From Solirubrobacteraceae bacterium (GTDB lineage: Bacteria > Actinomycetota > Thermoleophilia > Solirubrobacterales > Solirubrobacteraceae), in the NCBI GenBank assembly GCA_030681525.1, contig JAUXSD010000016.1, positions 1 to 40,044 on the forward strand: DNA of 40,044 nucleotides, read 5' to 3'. Under the pieces are notes generated by a model. That model was not told where the DNA came from, did no database searches, and saw only the letters and a program-made list of their open reading frames with translations. Below, one piece after another: positions 15,157 through 24,400 of the stretch (position 1 is the stretch's first letter; every line of letters starts with the position of its first letter). Made by a program: the position numbers and the translations under genes.

Positions 15157-16043
15157 GACGCGATCCGGGCGGCCAGCGCGCGCGCGTCGGCGGCCCAGTC
15201 GTGGCGGTGCCCGGGCGGCGGCGTCCAGTCGTCCGACCAGCCCAGCCACTGCAGGGCGACGAGCAGCCGCGCCGCGTCGAGCGCCGCGCGGAACTCGGGC
15301 CCTGCGGCGGTGGCGGGCAGCGCGTCGCGGTAGGCCGCGACGACGCGCGCCCGGCGATCGCCCGGCCAGTCCCCGGCAGTGAGCGCGGCGAGGTCGAGCA
15401 GGCCCGGCCCGATCCCGGCGGTCTCCCAGTCGACCGGCCGCACCCGCGGCCCGCGCACGGTCTGCTGCACGAGCACGTTGGAGGCATAGAGCTCGCCGTG
15501 GACGAACGCGGCGGGCCACGCCGCGAGCCGCTGCACGGCGCGCAGCGCAGGCGCCCGCACGGCGCCGAGATCGTCCGAGGACATCGCCAGCGCGCGATCG
15601 ACCCAGCGGCGCAGGTGCGCGGCGTCGTAGCGCAGCAGGTGCACGCCCTGCGGGACCGGGGCGGCGTGCATCCGCGCCAGCCAGCGCGCCGTCGCCTCCC
15701 ACGCCGCGAGGCCGTCGGCCTGCCACAGCGGCACCCCGTCGACGAGCTCGAGGAACAGCCAGACGCGCTCGTCGTCGACGAGCGCGCCGTGACAGGCCGG
15801 CGCGTCGAGGCCGTGCAGCAGCGTCGTGTAGGCCTCGACCTCGCGCAGCGGGTCGACGAGGAAGGCCGGCCGCGACGGCCGCGGCCGCGGCGTGAGGTCC
15901 TTGAACAGCAGCGGCGCGCGGCCGGCGATGCGCAGCTCCTCGACCGGGACGCTCGAGCCGTACGGCCAGGGCAGTCGCCGCAGCGCCCCGATCTCGCCAC
16001 CGAGCGCCGTGGCGAGGCCGGCGCGCAACTCGGCGTCGCTCAC
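15153..16043 (-). CDS. Aminoglycoside-phosphotransferase-fold small-molecule kinase
   Basis: 296 residues from GTG 16043, which overlaps the upstream TGA as GTGA like the other operon junctions. GTG 16049, six bases earlier, is also possible. The catalytic loop is FVHGELYASNVLV with Asn189, and the metal-binding segment is PVDWETAGIGPG with Asp205. The catalytic Asp of the usual HGD is Glu184 here (HGE). The N-lobe is short (PLLFKDLTPRPRP as the possible ATP Lys strand). APH-fold proteins also phosphorylate sugars, choline and homoserine; inside a glycan operon a sugar or sugar-alcohol kinase is more likely than drug resistance. The Asp-to-Glu change leaves activity uncertain. Confidence 0.72.
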   Translation of the reverse strand: MSDAELRAGLATALGGEIGALRRLPWPYGSSVPVEELRIAGRAPLLFKDLTPRPRPSRPAFLVDPLREVEAYTTLLHGLDAPACHGALVDDERVWLFLELVDGVPLWQADGLAAWEATARWLARMHAAPVPQGVHLLRYDAAHLRRWVDRALAMSSDDLGAVRAPALRAVQRLAAWPAAFVHGELYASNVLVQQTVRGPRVRPVDWETAGIGPGLLDLAALTAGDWPGDRRARVVAAYRDALPATAAGPEFRAALDAARLLVALQWLGWSDDWTPPPGHRHDWAADARALAARIAS

Positions 16044-17164
16044 AGGCACGCGAGCAGCTCCGGCAGGACGCGGTCGGAGTCGAACACGGCCTCGGCCAGC
16101 TCGCGCGCGGCGCGGCGGTGGCGCGGGTAGTCGGCGTGCAGTTCGTCGACGGCGGCGGCGACGTCATCCGCAGTCGAGAAGGCGAACAGCCCCTCGCCGG
16201 TGGGCAGCCACGCCGCGAAGCCGGTGTCCTGGGCGATCACCGGCCGGCCCGAGGCCAGGTAGCAGAGGCTGCGGTCGCTGAACCAGCCGCAGCGCGAGAC
16301 GACGTAGCCGAGCTTGGCCAGCCCGAACTCCGCCCAGGAGCCCTGCACGAACGCGCGGTAGTCGGCCGGGGTGCCGGCGACCGCGGCGGGATCGACCAGG
16401 CGCCAGCCGTGGCGATCGAGCGCGGCGAGATCCTCGCGCTCGTCGGGATGGATGCCCAGCGCGAGCACAAACGGCGCGCGGGCGCGCTGCGGGAGATCGA
16501 TGAGCGGGCGCAGCGCGTGCGCCTTCTGGCCGTAGTGCACGCCGTCGTGGTGGATCGAGCCGTAGGCGCGCCAGTGGCCGACCGTGGTCAGGCCGTCGTG
16601 GACGGCCGCGCCGGCCGGCGGCCAGTGGTCGAGCACGATCGGCTGCGGCGTCGTGATCCAGGTGCGGTCGCAGGTCGGGACGTCGCAGCCGGGCCGGCCG
16701 ATCTCGCTTCCGATCGTGACGAAGCGGTCGTGGCGGTCAAAGCCCATGTCGACGCCCTCGGCGGCGTGCCAGAGCTGCGTGAACGCCGGGTCGAGATCGA
16801 CGAAGACGCGCATCCGCACCGCGTCGAGCACCGCCTCGTCGGTCAGCGTCCCCGAGATGTTCAGCAGGACGTCGGCGCCGGCGACGGCGCGCAGCAGCGC
16901 GGCGCGGTCGAGGCCCGCGGTCGTGCCGCGGCCGCGCTCGATGATCGCGGCGTGCGGGCCGAGGTCGAACTCGCCGAGCAGGGTCGCGAAGCGCGCGGCG
17001 GCGGCCGGGAACGCGCCGGGCTCGACCTCCTCGACGACGATCACCTCGTGGCCGAGCCGGCGCAGGCCGAGGACGTACTGCAGCACCGCCCAGGTGGCGC
17101 CGCCCTGGCGCGGCACGGCGGCAAGCATGCCGGCGACGACGATGCGCAGGCGCTCGGCGCTCAC
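16040..17164 (-). CDS. CgeB-like glycosyltransferase, copy 3 of the tandem set
   Basis: 374 residues from GTG 17164, which overlaps the TGA of the upstream paralogue (GTGA). The N-terminal Rossmann half opens RIVVAGMLAAVPRQGGATWAV and then LQYVLGLRRLGHEVIVVEEVE. The middle carries DVLLNISGTLTDEAVL and VFVDLDPAFTQLW. The C-terminal half has YVVSRCGWFSDRSLCYLASGRPVIAQDTGF and PTGEGLFAFST, the CgeB/Glyco_trans_1_2 pattern. It shares these blocks in the same order with the next two genes and with the N-terminus of the 1514-residue protein. It is probably a GT-B nucleotide-sugar transferase at the inner membrane face. Donor and acceptor are unknown. Confidence 0.75.
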   Translation of the reverse strand: MSAERLRIVVAGMLAAVPRQGGATWAVLQYVLGLRRLGHEVIVVEEVEPGAFPAAAARFATLLGEFDLGPHAAIIERGRGTTAGLDRAALLRAVAGADVLLNISGTLTDEAVLDAVRMRVFVDLDPAFTQLWHAAEGVDMGFDRHDRFVTIGSEIGRPGCDVPTCDRTWITTPQPIVLDHWPPAGAAVHDGLTTVGHWRAYGSIHHDGVHYGQKAHALRPLIDLPQRARAPFVLALGIHPDEREDLAALDRHGWRLVDPAAVAGTPADYRAFVQGSWAEFGLAKLGYVVSRCGWFSDRSLCYLASGRPVIAQDTGFAAWLPTGEGLFAFSTADDVAAAVDELHADYPRHRRAARELAEAVFDSDRVLPELLACL

Positions 17165-18315
17165 GGCGCCATCTCCGCGGCGGCGAGCAGCGGCGCGAGC
17201 GCCGGCGCGGGCGCGAAGTACCGCTCGGCGATGCGGCGCGCCGCGGCGCTGTGGCGGGCGTGGTCGGCGACGAGCTCCTGCGCGCGCCGCACCGCCTCCT
17301 GTGGGGTGGAGAACGTCAGCAGTCCCTCGCCCACCGGCAGCGTGTCGCCCAGGCCGGTGTCCTGGACGAGCGCGGGTCGCCCCGAGGCGAGGTAGCGCAC
17401 GGTGCGGTCGCTGCACCAGCCGCTGCGGGTGTGGACGTAGACGCCCTGCGCGGCGGAGAACTCGGCGCCCGAGCCGCGCACGTAGCGCGCGAAGGCGGCG
17501 GTGTCGCGGGCGACCGCGGGCGCGAGCGTGGTCCAGCCGCCGGCCCGCAGCCGCACGGCATCGGCCTCGTCGGCGGCGTGCAGGTCGAGCACCACCTCGA
17601 ACGGCAGGCCGGCGCGCTGCGGCACGTCGGACAGCGGGCGGAACTCGTGCGCCTTGACGCCGTAGGTGCACCCGCGCCAGGTGATCGGACCGTAGGCGCC
17701 GCGCCACGAGCCGACGGTGGTGAAGCGCGTGAACGGCGCGTCGACGACCGGCCAGCGCTCGAGCACGACGGGCTGGCGGATCGCGCGCCAGCGCACGCCG
17801 CCGCTCGGCAGCTCGCAGCGCGCCGTCCCGATGTTCGCGCCGACGGTGAAGTGCAGGTCGTGGCCGGCGGCCCCGACGTCGTGGCCCTCGGCCAGCCAGA
17901 CCTGCGTGTAGCCCGGGTCGAGGTCGACGAACGCGCGGCGGCGCGGCAGCGCGAGCAGCTCGGGGCGGCGCAGGTGGCCGGTGATGTTCACGAGCAGCGC
18001 GGCGTCGCGCATGCGGTCGTGCAGCTCGGCGTGACCCATCCCGCGGATCTGCCCGCCGTCGGCGCTGACGAGCGCCGCCGAGCCGGTGAACCCGAAGGCC
18101 TCCATCGTCGCGTCGAAGGCGGCGGCGTTGGCGGAGCCGGCGAACGCGGCGGGGCGGCCGGCGGCGTCGACCGCGTGCGCCTCGTCGAGCTGCTCGACGA
18201 ACAGGACGTCGAAGCCCAGCCGCCGCAGCCCCTCGGCCCAGCTCATCCGTACCCAGGCGCTGCCGCCGTGGCGGTGCTTGTTGGCGACCGCGCCGCTGAC
18301 GACCACCGTCGTCAC
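17161..18315 (-). CDS. CgeB-like glycosyltransferase, copy 2 of the tandem set
   Basis: 384 residues from GTG 18315, coupled to the previous stop as GTGA. It starts VTTVVVSGAVANKHRHGGSA, so its first loop differs from its neighbours, but the rest is collinear with them: ALLVNITGHLRRPELLALP, AFVDLDPGYTQVWLAEGHDVG, HFTVGANIGTARC, TTVGSWRGAYGPITWRG and YVHTRSGWCSDRTVRYLASGRPALVQDTG. The conserved GWFSDRS becomes GWCSDRT. The divergence among the three copies suggests different donor or acceptor sugars rather than recent duplication. It is predicted to be cytoplasmic and membrane-associated. Confidence 0.74.
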   Translation of the reverse strand: MTTVVVSGAVANKHRHGGSAWVRMSWAEGLRRLGFDVLFVEQLDEAHAVDAAGRPAAFAGSANAAAFDATMEAFGFTGSAALVSADGGQIRGMGHAELHDRMRDAALLVNITGHLRRPELLALPRRRAFVDLDPGYTQVWLAEGHDVGAAGHDLHFTVGANIGTARCELPSGGVRWRAIRQPVVLERWPVVDAPFTRFTTVGSWRGAYGPITWRGCTYGVKAHEFRPLSDVPQRAGLPFEVVLDLHAADEADAVRLRAGGWTTLAPAVARDTAAFARYVRGSGAEFSAAQGVYVHTRSGWCSDRTVRYLASGRPALVQDTGLGDTLPVGEGLLTFSTPQEAVRRAQELVADHARHSAAARRIAERYFAPAPALAPLLAAAEMAP

Positions 18316-19457
18316 GACGCCACCGCCGCGGCGCCGACGCGGTCCAGCAGGCGACTCAGGACGCGATCGGAGTCGAAGAACTCCTCGGCGAGCGCGCGGG
18401 CCGCGGCGGCGTGGCGCGCGGGCGCGGCGCGGATCGCTTCCACGCCCGCGATCGCCTCCTCCATCGTCGAGAACGCCAGCAGCCCCGCGCCGGTCGGATA
18501 CAGGTCGCTGAAGCCTGTCTCCTGCGCGAGCACGGGCCGGCCGGACGCCAGGTAGCAGAGGCTGCGCTCGCTCAGCCAGCCGCTGGCGCTGTCGACGTAG
18601 ATTCCCTTGGCGACCATGATCTCGGCATCGGAGGCCTGGATGTAGCGCCGGTAGCCGTCCGGGGTCGCGGCCACGGAGGCGGGCGGCACGATCGTCCAGC
18701 CGCCGGCGCTCAGCCGCGCGCGGTCGGCCTCGTCGGCCGGGTGGATGTCGAGGGCGAGCTCGAACGTGGCGCCGCCGGCGCGCCGTGGCAGCTCGGCGAA
18801 GCGGCGAAACTGGTGCACGCGCAGGCCGTAGGTGTGGCCGTCGTACTCGATCGGCCCGTAGGCGCCGCGCCAGCTGGCGATGCTCGTGAAGCGCGCGCCG
18901 TCGCCCGGCGGGCAGACCGGCCACCCGTCGAGGATCACCGGCTGCGGCGTCGTGATCCAGTTCAGGCCGTTGTCGGGCACCGTGCAGCCGGGCGAGCCGA
19001 TGTGCTCGCCGATCGTCACGTGCACGTCGTGGCCGGCGAAGACGTCCGCCAGGCCGAGCGCGCGCCACATCTGGCCGAAGCCGGGGTCGGTGTCGAGGAA
19101 CACCCGCCGGCGGGCGGCGGCGAGCAGCGCCTCGTCGGTCAGGTAGCCCATGACGTTGAGCAGGAGGTCGGCGTCGGCGACGAACTCCAGCGCGGCGCGG
19201 CGGTCGACCCCGGCGTGGCGCCCGGCGCCGAGGTCCAGCGACCAGGCGTCGCCGAGGCCGACGTCGCCCAGGACGCCCGACAGCCACGCCACGCCGGCCG
19301 TCTCGCGGGCCGGGTCGGCGCCGTCGAGGCGGTCGAGGAACAGCACCTCGTAGCCCAGCCGGCGAAAGCCGAGCAGGTACTGCAGAAACTGCCAGGCGTG
19401 GCCGGCCGAGCCGGGCTTCTGGGCGATCGCGCCGGCGATCGCGATGCGGCCCTTCAT
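18312..19457 (-). CDS. CgeB-like glycosyltransferase, copy 1 of the tandem set
   Basis: 381 residues, ATG 19457 overlapping the GT2 stop as ATGA. RIAIAGAIAQKPGSAGHAWQ, LQYLLGFRRLGYEVLFLDRLD, DADLLLNVMGYLTDEALL, VFLDTDPGFGQMW, HVTIGEHIGSPGCTVP, ASWRGAYGPIEYDG and SGWLSERSLCYLASGRPVLAQETGF mark the family. Of the three it most resembles copy 3 (ITTPQP, FLQYLLG, shared GSPGC/GRPGC). It is a GT-B type sugar transferase by fold. No signal peptide or transmembrane helix is visible. Confidence 0.75.
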   Translation of the reverse strand: MKGRIAIAGAIAQKPGSAGHAWQFLQYLLGFRRLGYEVLFLDRLDGADPARETAGVAWLSGVLGDVGLGDAWSLDLGAGRHAGVDRRAALEFVADADLLLNVMGYLTDEALLAAARRRVFLDTDPGFGQMWRALGLADVFAGHDVHVTIGEHIGSPGCTVPDNGLNWITTPQPVILDGWPVCPPGDGARFTSIASWRGAYGPIEYDGHTYGLRVHQFRRFAELPRRAGGATFELALDIHPADEADRARLSAGGWTIVPPASVAATPDGYRRYIQASDAEIMVAKGIYVDSASGWLSERSLCYLASGRPVLAQETGFSDLYPTGAGLLAFSTMEEAIAGVEAIRAAPARHAAAARALAEEFFDSDRVLSRLLDRVGAAAVAS

Positions 19458-20842
19458 CGCGCCGCTCCGACGTCGAAGATCGCGCAGTCGGCGTCGCGCC
19501 ACAGCGGCGTACCCAGCCGCCGGGCCAGCTCGGGGTAGCGCTCCAGCCACCAGCCCGACACCTGCGGCACGACGACGTGGGTGACGCCGCGGCGTGCGCG
19601 CAGCGCCTCGAGGTGCGCGACCGCGGTGGCGCCGTCGCGCGGATAGCCGTCGGGCAGCAGCGCACGGTCGGGGAAGTTCACCCCGGTGCGCCCGCAGCGG
19701 TCCAGGATCGCCGGGTCCCACTTCGCGATCGCGGCGATCACCGCGTCGGCCGGCGTCGCGCGGGCGACGGCGGCGCCGGCGCGCGCGAGCTGAGCGTCCC
19801 AGTCGGCGTCGGGGGCGGACACGCGGCGCAGGCGCGCGCCGAAGCGGGTGCCGTCCAGCGCCTCGGCCAGCGCGGCGAGCGCCGTGCGGGTCTCGCGCAG
19901 GCACGCGCCGTCGTCGCCGCGCGCCGTGGCGGCGCAGAGGCGGTCGAGCGTGGCGCGCGTGCCGGCCTTCGCGGTGAAGCGGTCGGCGAGCGCGATCGCG
20001 TCGAGCGCGGCGGCGCGGTCGCCGCGCGTGTAGGCGTCGCCGGCGTGCAGCAGCGCCTGGGCGGCCAGCGCGGCCTCCGCGGCGGCGCGGGCACGACCGG
20101 GATGGGCGATGCGCAGCCGCTCCTCGCGCAGCACGCGGCGCACGACGCGCACGTTGCAGCGCAGCCGCTCGCCGCCGGCCGCAGTCGCCCGCGAGATCGT
20201 GCGCGCGTGCTGGCGGTAGTCGGCGACGGGCTCGGCGCTGTAGGCCACCGCGCCGCGCAGCGCGATCCGCAGCCACATCTCCCAGTCGGTGCTGCTCGCG
20301 CCGATCGTCGTGGCGAACGGGCCGGCGGCGGCGTGGGCGCTGCGCCGCACGACGACCGTGGAGGTGGTCATCTCGTTCGTCGCGAGCAGGTTGGCGAACG
20401 CGGCCGCCGGCGGCTCGATCGCGTCGCGCGCCAACGGCGCGGGCCAGTCGGGCAGCTCGCGCCCGTCGGCGTCGATGACGCCGTGTCCGCCGTGGGCCAG
20501 GACCACGTGCGGGTGCGCGTGAAGCAGCGCGACCTGGCGGGCCAGCGTGCCGGGCCGGCGCACGTCGTCGGAGTCCAGCCACGCGACGTACTCGCCGCGC
20601 GCCTGCGCCAGCAGCGAGTTGCGGTTGGCGGCGACGCCGAGCGGCGCGGGGTGACGGCGGTAGCGCAGCCGCGGGTCGCCGGTCGCGGCGACGACCTGCG
20701 CGGTGTCGTCGGTCGAGGCGTCGTCGTGGACGAGCACCTCCAGACCGCCGTCGACGTCCTCGCGCAGCACGCTCGCGAGCGCCGCGCCCAGGTACTCGGC
20801 CTGGTCGCGCGTGGGGACGCAGACGCTGACGCGCGGGGTCAC
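19454..20842 (-). CDS. Family 2 glycosyltransferase with C-terminal SGWWLE domain
   Basis: 462 residues from GTG 20842, overlapping the methyltransferase stop (GTGA). Residues 1-230 form a GT-A domain: VSVCVPTRDQAEYLGAALAS, VLVHDDASTDDT (nucleotide-binding Asp pair), YVAWLDSDDVRRPGTL (DxD) and STDWEMWLRIAL (catalytic base region). Residues about 230-370 are helical. Residues about 375-462 form a separate module, HLEALRARRGVTHVVVPQVSGWWLERYPELARRLG, also present at the end of the 1514-residue protein. The GT2 domain probably adds one sugar to a carrier-linked glycan. The role of the tail module is unknown. It has no membrane helices. Confidence 0.8.
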   Translation of the reverse strand: MTPRVSVCVPTRDQAEYLGAALASVLREDVDGGLEVLVHDDASTDDTAQVVAATGDPRLRYRRHPAPLGVAANRNSLLAQARGEYVAWLDSDDVRRPGTLARQVALLHAHPHVVLAHGGHGVIDADGRELPDWPAPLARDAIEPPAAAFANLLATNEMTTSTVVVRRSAHAAAGPFATTIGASSTDWEMWLRIALRGAVAYSAEPVADYRQHARTISRATAAGGERLRCNVRVVRRVLREERLRIAHPGRARAAAEAALAAQALLHAGDAYTRGDRAAALDAIALADRFTAKAGTRATLDRLCAATARGDDGACLRETRTALAALAEALDGTRFGARLRRVSAPDADWDAQLARAGAAVARATPADAVIAAIAKWDPAILDRCGRTGVNFPDRALLPDGYPRDGATAVAHLEALRARRGVTHVVVPQVSGWWLERYPELARRLGTPLWRDADCAIFDVGAAR

Positions 20843-21462
20843 GCCGCCACCCGCTTGCGAAAGACCTTGTTGGGCACGATCTCCTCGTAGCGCGCGTCGG
20901 GGCGCACGAGCAGGTCGACGACGAGCGCGACCTGCCGCGCGTCGATCTGATCGTCGCTGTAGAGCTGCTCGATCTCCGGGAACGCGTCGGGGTTCATCGA
21001 CGGCGAGTGGCGCAGCGACCACGTGTAGTCGTCGAAGTCCAGGTGGCCGCCGGGGGCCAGCAGGCGGTCGGCGATCGCGTAGGCCAGCGCGTCGTGCGCC
21101 CAGGTGTGCGCGCCGTCGAGGAACACGTAGTCCAAGACGCCCTCACCGTGCTCCTGGAGCATGCGCATGAGGCTCCAGTTGTAGGAGTCCAGCAGCCGCC
21201 GCGAGTTGGGGTGCGCGACGACGTTGCCGTGGCCGGCCTCGTGCAGCCGCGCGACGGCGGCGGCGACGCGGTCCTCGTAGTCGAAGAGGTGGATCTCGCC
21301 GGCGCCGCCGAGGACGTCGGCGATGCCGAGCGCGGTGTCGGCCTTGTAGACGCCGATCTCGGCGTAGCGCCGGGCGCCGGTCGTCGCGAAGAACTCGACC
21401 GTGCGCTCGTTCGGGCCGGCGACGTTGAGGTCGGTCTCGGGGTAGGCGCGAGCGACGGTCAT
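20839..21462 (-). CDS. Class I SAM-dependent methyltransferase (CmcI/TylF-like)
   Basis: 207 residues. ARRYAEIGVYKADTALGIADVL is motif I (glycine-rich loop variant GVYKAD), IHLFDYEDR the acidic post-I strand, and LDYVFLDGAHTWAHDALAYAI the DGxHxxxxxxxD metal-binding box known from CmcI/TylF-type sugar O-methyltransferases. LLAPGGHLDFDDYTWS follows. A Mg2+-dependent O-methyltransferase that caps or decorates a sugar fits both motifs and neighbours. The ATG overlaps the giant gene's stop (ATGA). Confidence 0.78.
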   Translation of the reverse strand: MTVARAYPETDLNVAGPNERTVEFFATTGARRYAEIGVYKADTALGIADVLGGAGEIHLFDYEDRVAAAVARLHEAGHGNVVAHPNSRRLLDSYNWSLMRMLQEHGEGVLDYVFLDGAHTWAHDALAYAIADRLLAPGGHLDFDDYTWSLRHSPSMNPDAFPEIEQLYSDDQIDARQVALVVDLLVRPDARYEEIVPNKVFRKRVAA

Positions 21463-24400
21463 GCGCGCACCGCCGAGGCGGCGTGGTCGTCACGCGCCGG
21501 GGCCGGCCGCGCGGCGGCGGGTGCCGCGAGCGCGAAGGCGACGAACAGCTCGCCGGCGGCCGGCAGGCGCGTGTGCTCGCGCTCGAGGTGCGCCGCGAAC
21601 GTCGCGTAGTGCTCGAGCCACCAGCCCGACGTCGCGGGCACGACGAGGTACTCCGCGCCGTGCGCGCGGAGCGCCTCGAGCTGGGCGATCGCCTCGTCGC
21701 TGTCGGCGGGGTGATGGCCGGCGTAGCCGCCGTCGGCGGCCTGCGGGAAGTGCTCGCCGCGGTGGGCCGGCAGGTCGACGACCTCCTCGTCGCCGCGGCT
21801 GACGACGAGCACGCGCGCGCCGCGCGGCAGCGTGGCGGTCGCGAACGAGCGCACCTCGTCGACGACCTGGCGGCGCCAGAGCGCCAGTCGCAGCGCCTCC
21901 TGGCGGGCCTCGAGCAGCGCGAGCTCCTGCTCGAGCTGCGCGACCGCGCTGTCGCGTGCCGCGGCGCGGTCGCCGGCGGCGCCGCGTTCATCGTCGAGCG
22001 CCGCCTGCTCGAGCAGCTCCTCGTAGAGCGCCTCGAACTCGTCGAGCTGGTGGGCGTCGCTCAGCACCGTCTCCGCGCGGCGGCGGGCAGCGCGGCCCAT
22101 GCGCTCGCGCAGCGCCGGGTCGGCGGCGAGCTGCGCGAGGCGATCGGCCATCGCGCCGCCGTCGCGGCGGGCGACGACGAAGCCGGTGACGTCGTGCTCG
22201 ACGTTCTCCGGCAGCCCGCCGGCGTCCGAGCAGACGACGGGCAGGCCCATCGCCTGCGCCTCGATGACGGCGACGCCGAAGGCCTCGGTCAGCGACGGGT
22301 GCAGCAGCACGTCGGCCCAGCCGAGCAGCTCGCGCACCTCCTCGGCGCCGCGCGCCCCGAGCAGCTCGACGCGGGCGCTCAGGCCGAGGTCGGCAATCGC
22401 GAACTGCGTCGGCTCGCGGTGCTCGCCCTCGCCGACGATGCGGTGCTCGACCGCGACGCCGCGCTCGACGAGCAGGCGCGTCGCGTGCAGCGCGTGGTCG
22501 TGACCCTTCTTCCAGTGCAGGCGCCCGACGGTGAGCACCCGCAGCGGCCGCTCGGGCGTGCCGAGCACACCGCCGTCGCGCCGCGCCGGCGGCTGAAACC
22601 ACGCGACGTCGACGGCGTCGGTGATGACCCTGTGCGGCTGGTCGGCCGGGCAGCCGCGCTCCTGCGCGCGCCGCCACATCGCCTCGGATACCGCGTGCAC
22701 GACGTCGGTGCTGCGGAAGACCTCGTCGAAGCAGCCGGGATCGTCGAGCCGGAAGCTGTTGAGGTCGTAGCCGCGGAAGCTCGTGACCGTGCGGCAGCCG
22801 GCCGCCGTGCGGATCTGCGTGCGCCCGTGGGCGAGCGTGCCGTAGCCGAAGTGCACGATGTCCGGCCGCAGCTCGACGACGCGCTGCTCGAGGTTCTCGC
22901 GCGCCACGTGCAGCCGCCCCTCGTGGCGGATCTGCGCGCGCAGCTCGGGGAAGTACGCCCACTGCTCGTCGCTGGAGCGCTGGCAGACGATGTGCACGTC
23001 CCAGCCGCGCCGCAGCAGGCCGAGGAACTTGCGCACGAAGAACGTCTCGGAGAACTTCGGGAAGTGGTCGGTGACCATGACGATGCGCGGCGTGCGCCCG
23101 TCACGGCCGCGCGCCCGCAGGCTGCGCACGGACGCCACCGACCGCGCCTCGGCGTCGATCTCCAGCGCCCGCTCCCACAGCCCCGGATCGACGTCGGGCC
23201 GCAGCGGTGCGCCGTCGACGAGCGTGCGCAGCTCGCGCAGCGGGCGCAGGCACTCCGGCGCGGGGTCCTCGCCGACGAACTCCAGGCAGCGGCGGGTGGT
23301 GGCGTCGGGGTCGGCGACGAGGTCGGCGAACGCGACCGTCAGCATCCGCTCGGCGCCGAGGCGCCGGCGCGCGTCGAGGCAGCCCTGGACGGTCTGCGTC
23401 CAGCGCTCGACGGCCTCGCGCTCGGAGGTCCGGTCGCGCAGCCGCGCGGGGATCTGCGTGCCGCCGGTCGCGCCGGGCGCGCCCAGCGGCGGGTCGGTCA
23501 GCGCGCGCACGGCGGAGTGCACGTCGCGCACGACGTGGATGAACTTCGCGTCGGGGAACATCGCGGCGAGGGCGGGCACGTGATGCGCGAGCTGCCACGA
23601 GCCGTCGACCCACCAGCGGGCGGGACGGTCGCCGGCGGCGAGGCCGGCGGCGGCGGGGGCGAACGCGGCGGCGAGCGCCTCGGGCGCCGGCGGGGACACG
23701 CCGAACGTCGCGGGGTCGTCGTCCAGGGCGGCGTCGCGCAGGCCGTGCAGCGCGCCGGCCAGCGTGCCGAGCCAGCCGCCGTGCAGGCTCAGCGCGATCG
23801 CCGGATGCTGACCCAGGGCGGCGGCCAGCGCGCTCGCCCCGGAGCGGTCGGCGCCGACGACGAAGACCGGGGTGGACGGCGGCGCGGGTGCATCGGCGCC
23901 GGCGACCGCCTCGGGCGCCGGGCGACGCGGGCGGCGCGGCGCGTCGGGCGTCTGCAGCGCCGGGCCGCAGAGGCGCTCGAGGCCGATCGGCGGGCCGGGT
24001 CGCAGCGGGCTGAGGTCGAGCGCCTCGCCGCGCGCGGCGCGCTCGGCGTTGGCGGTGGCGCGGGCGAAGGTCTCCTCCATGAGCTGCTTGCGCGCCGGCG
24101 TGCCGATCGCCGTCGCCGGCGCGGTCGTCAGCGAGCCCTGGCGGATGCGCCGGTAATAGCCGGCGTGCGGCGTGTTGACGCAGCGCGCGACGTAATGCAC
24201 GCGGCGCAGGAACTCGGCGTCGCCGCCGAAGCGCAGCCCCTTGGAGTAGCCGCCGGCGGCGACCATCGCCGCGCGGCTGACGAGCGTCGTCGGGTGCAGC
24301 AGCGGAAACGCGGTCGGCCGCTCGCGGAAGAGCGCGTTGCCGTCCAGCGGCCAGTCGATCGTCACGACCTCGGGCTCGTCGCAGAAGACCCGGATCTCCT

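Noticed and set aside
16040-19457. Direct DNA repeats from recent duplication of the three CgeB-like genes
   Set aside because: Similarity is at protein level in short blocks; no long identical DNA runs were seen, so the duplication is old.
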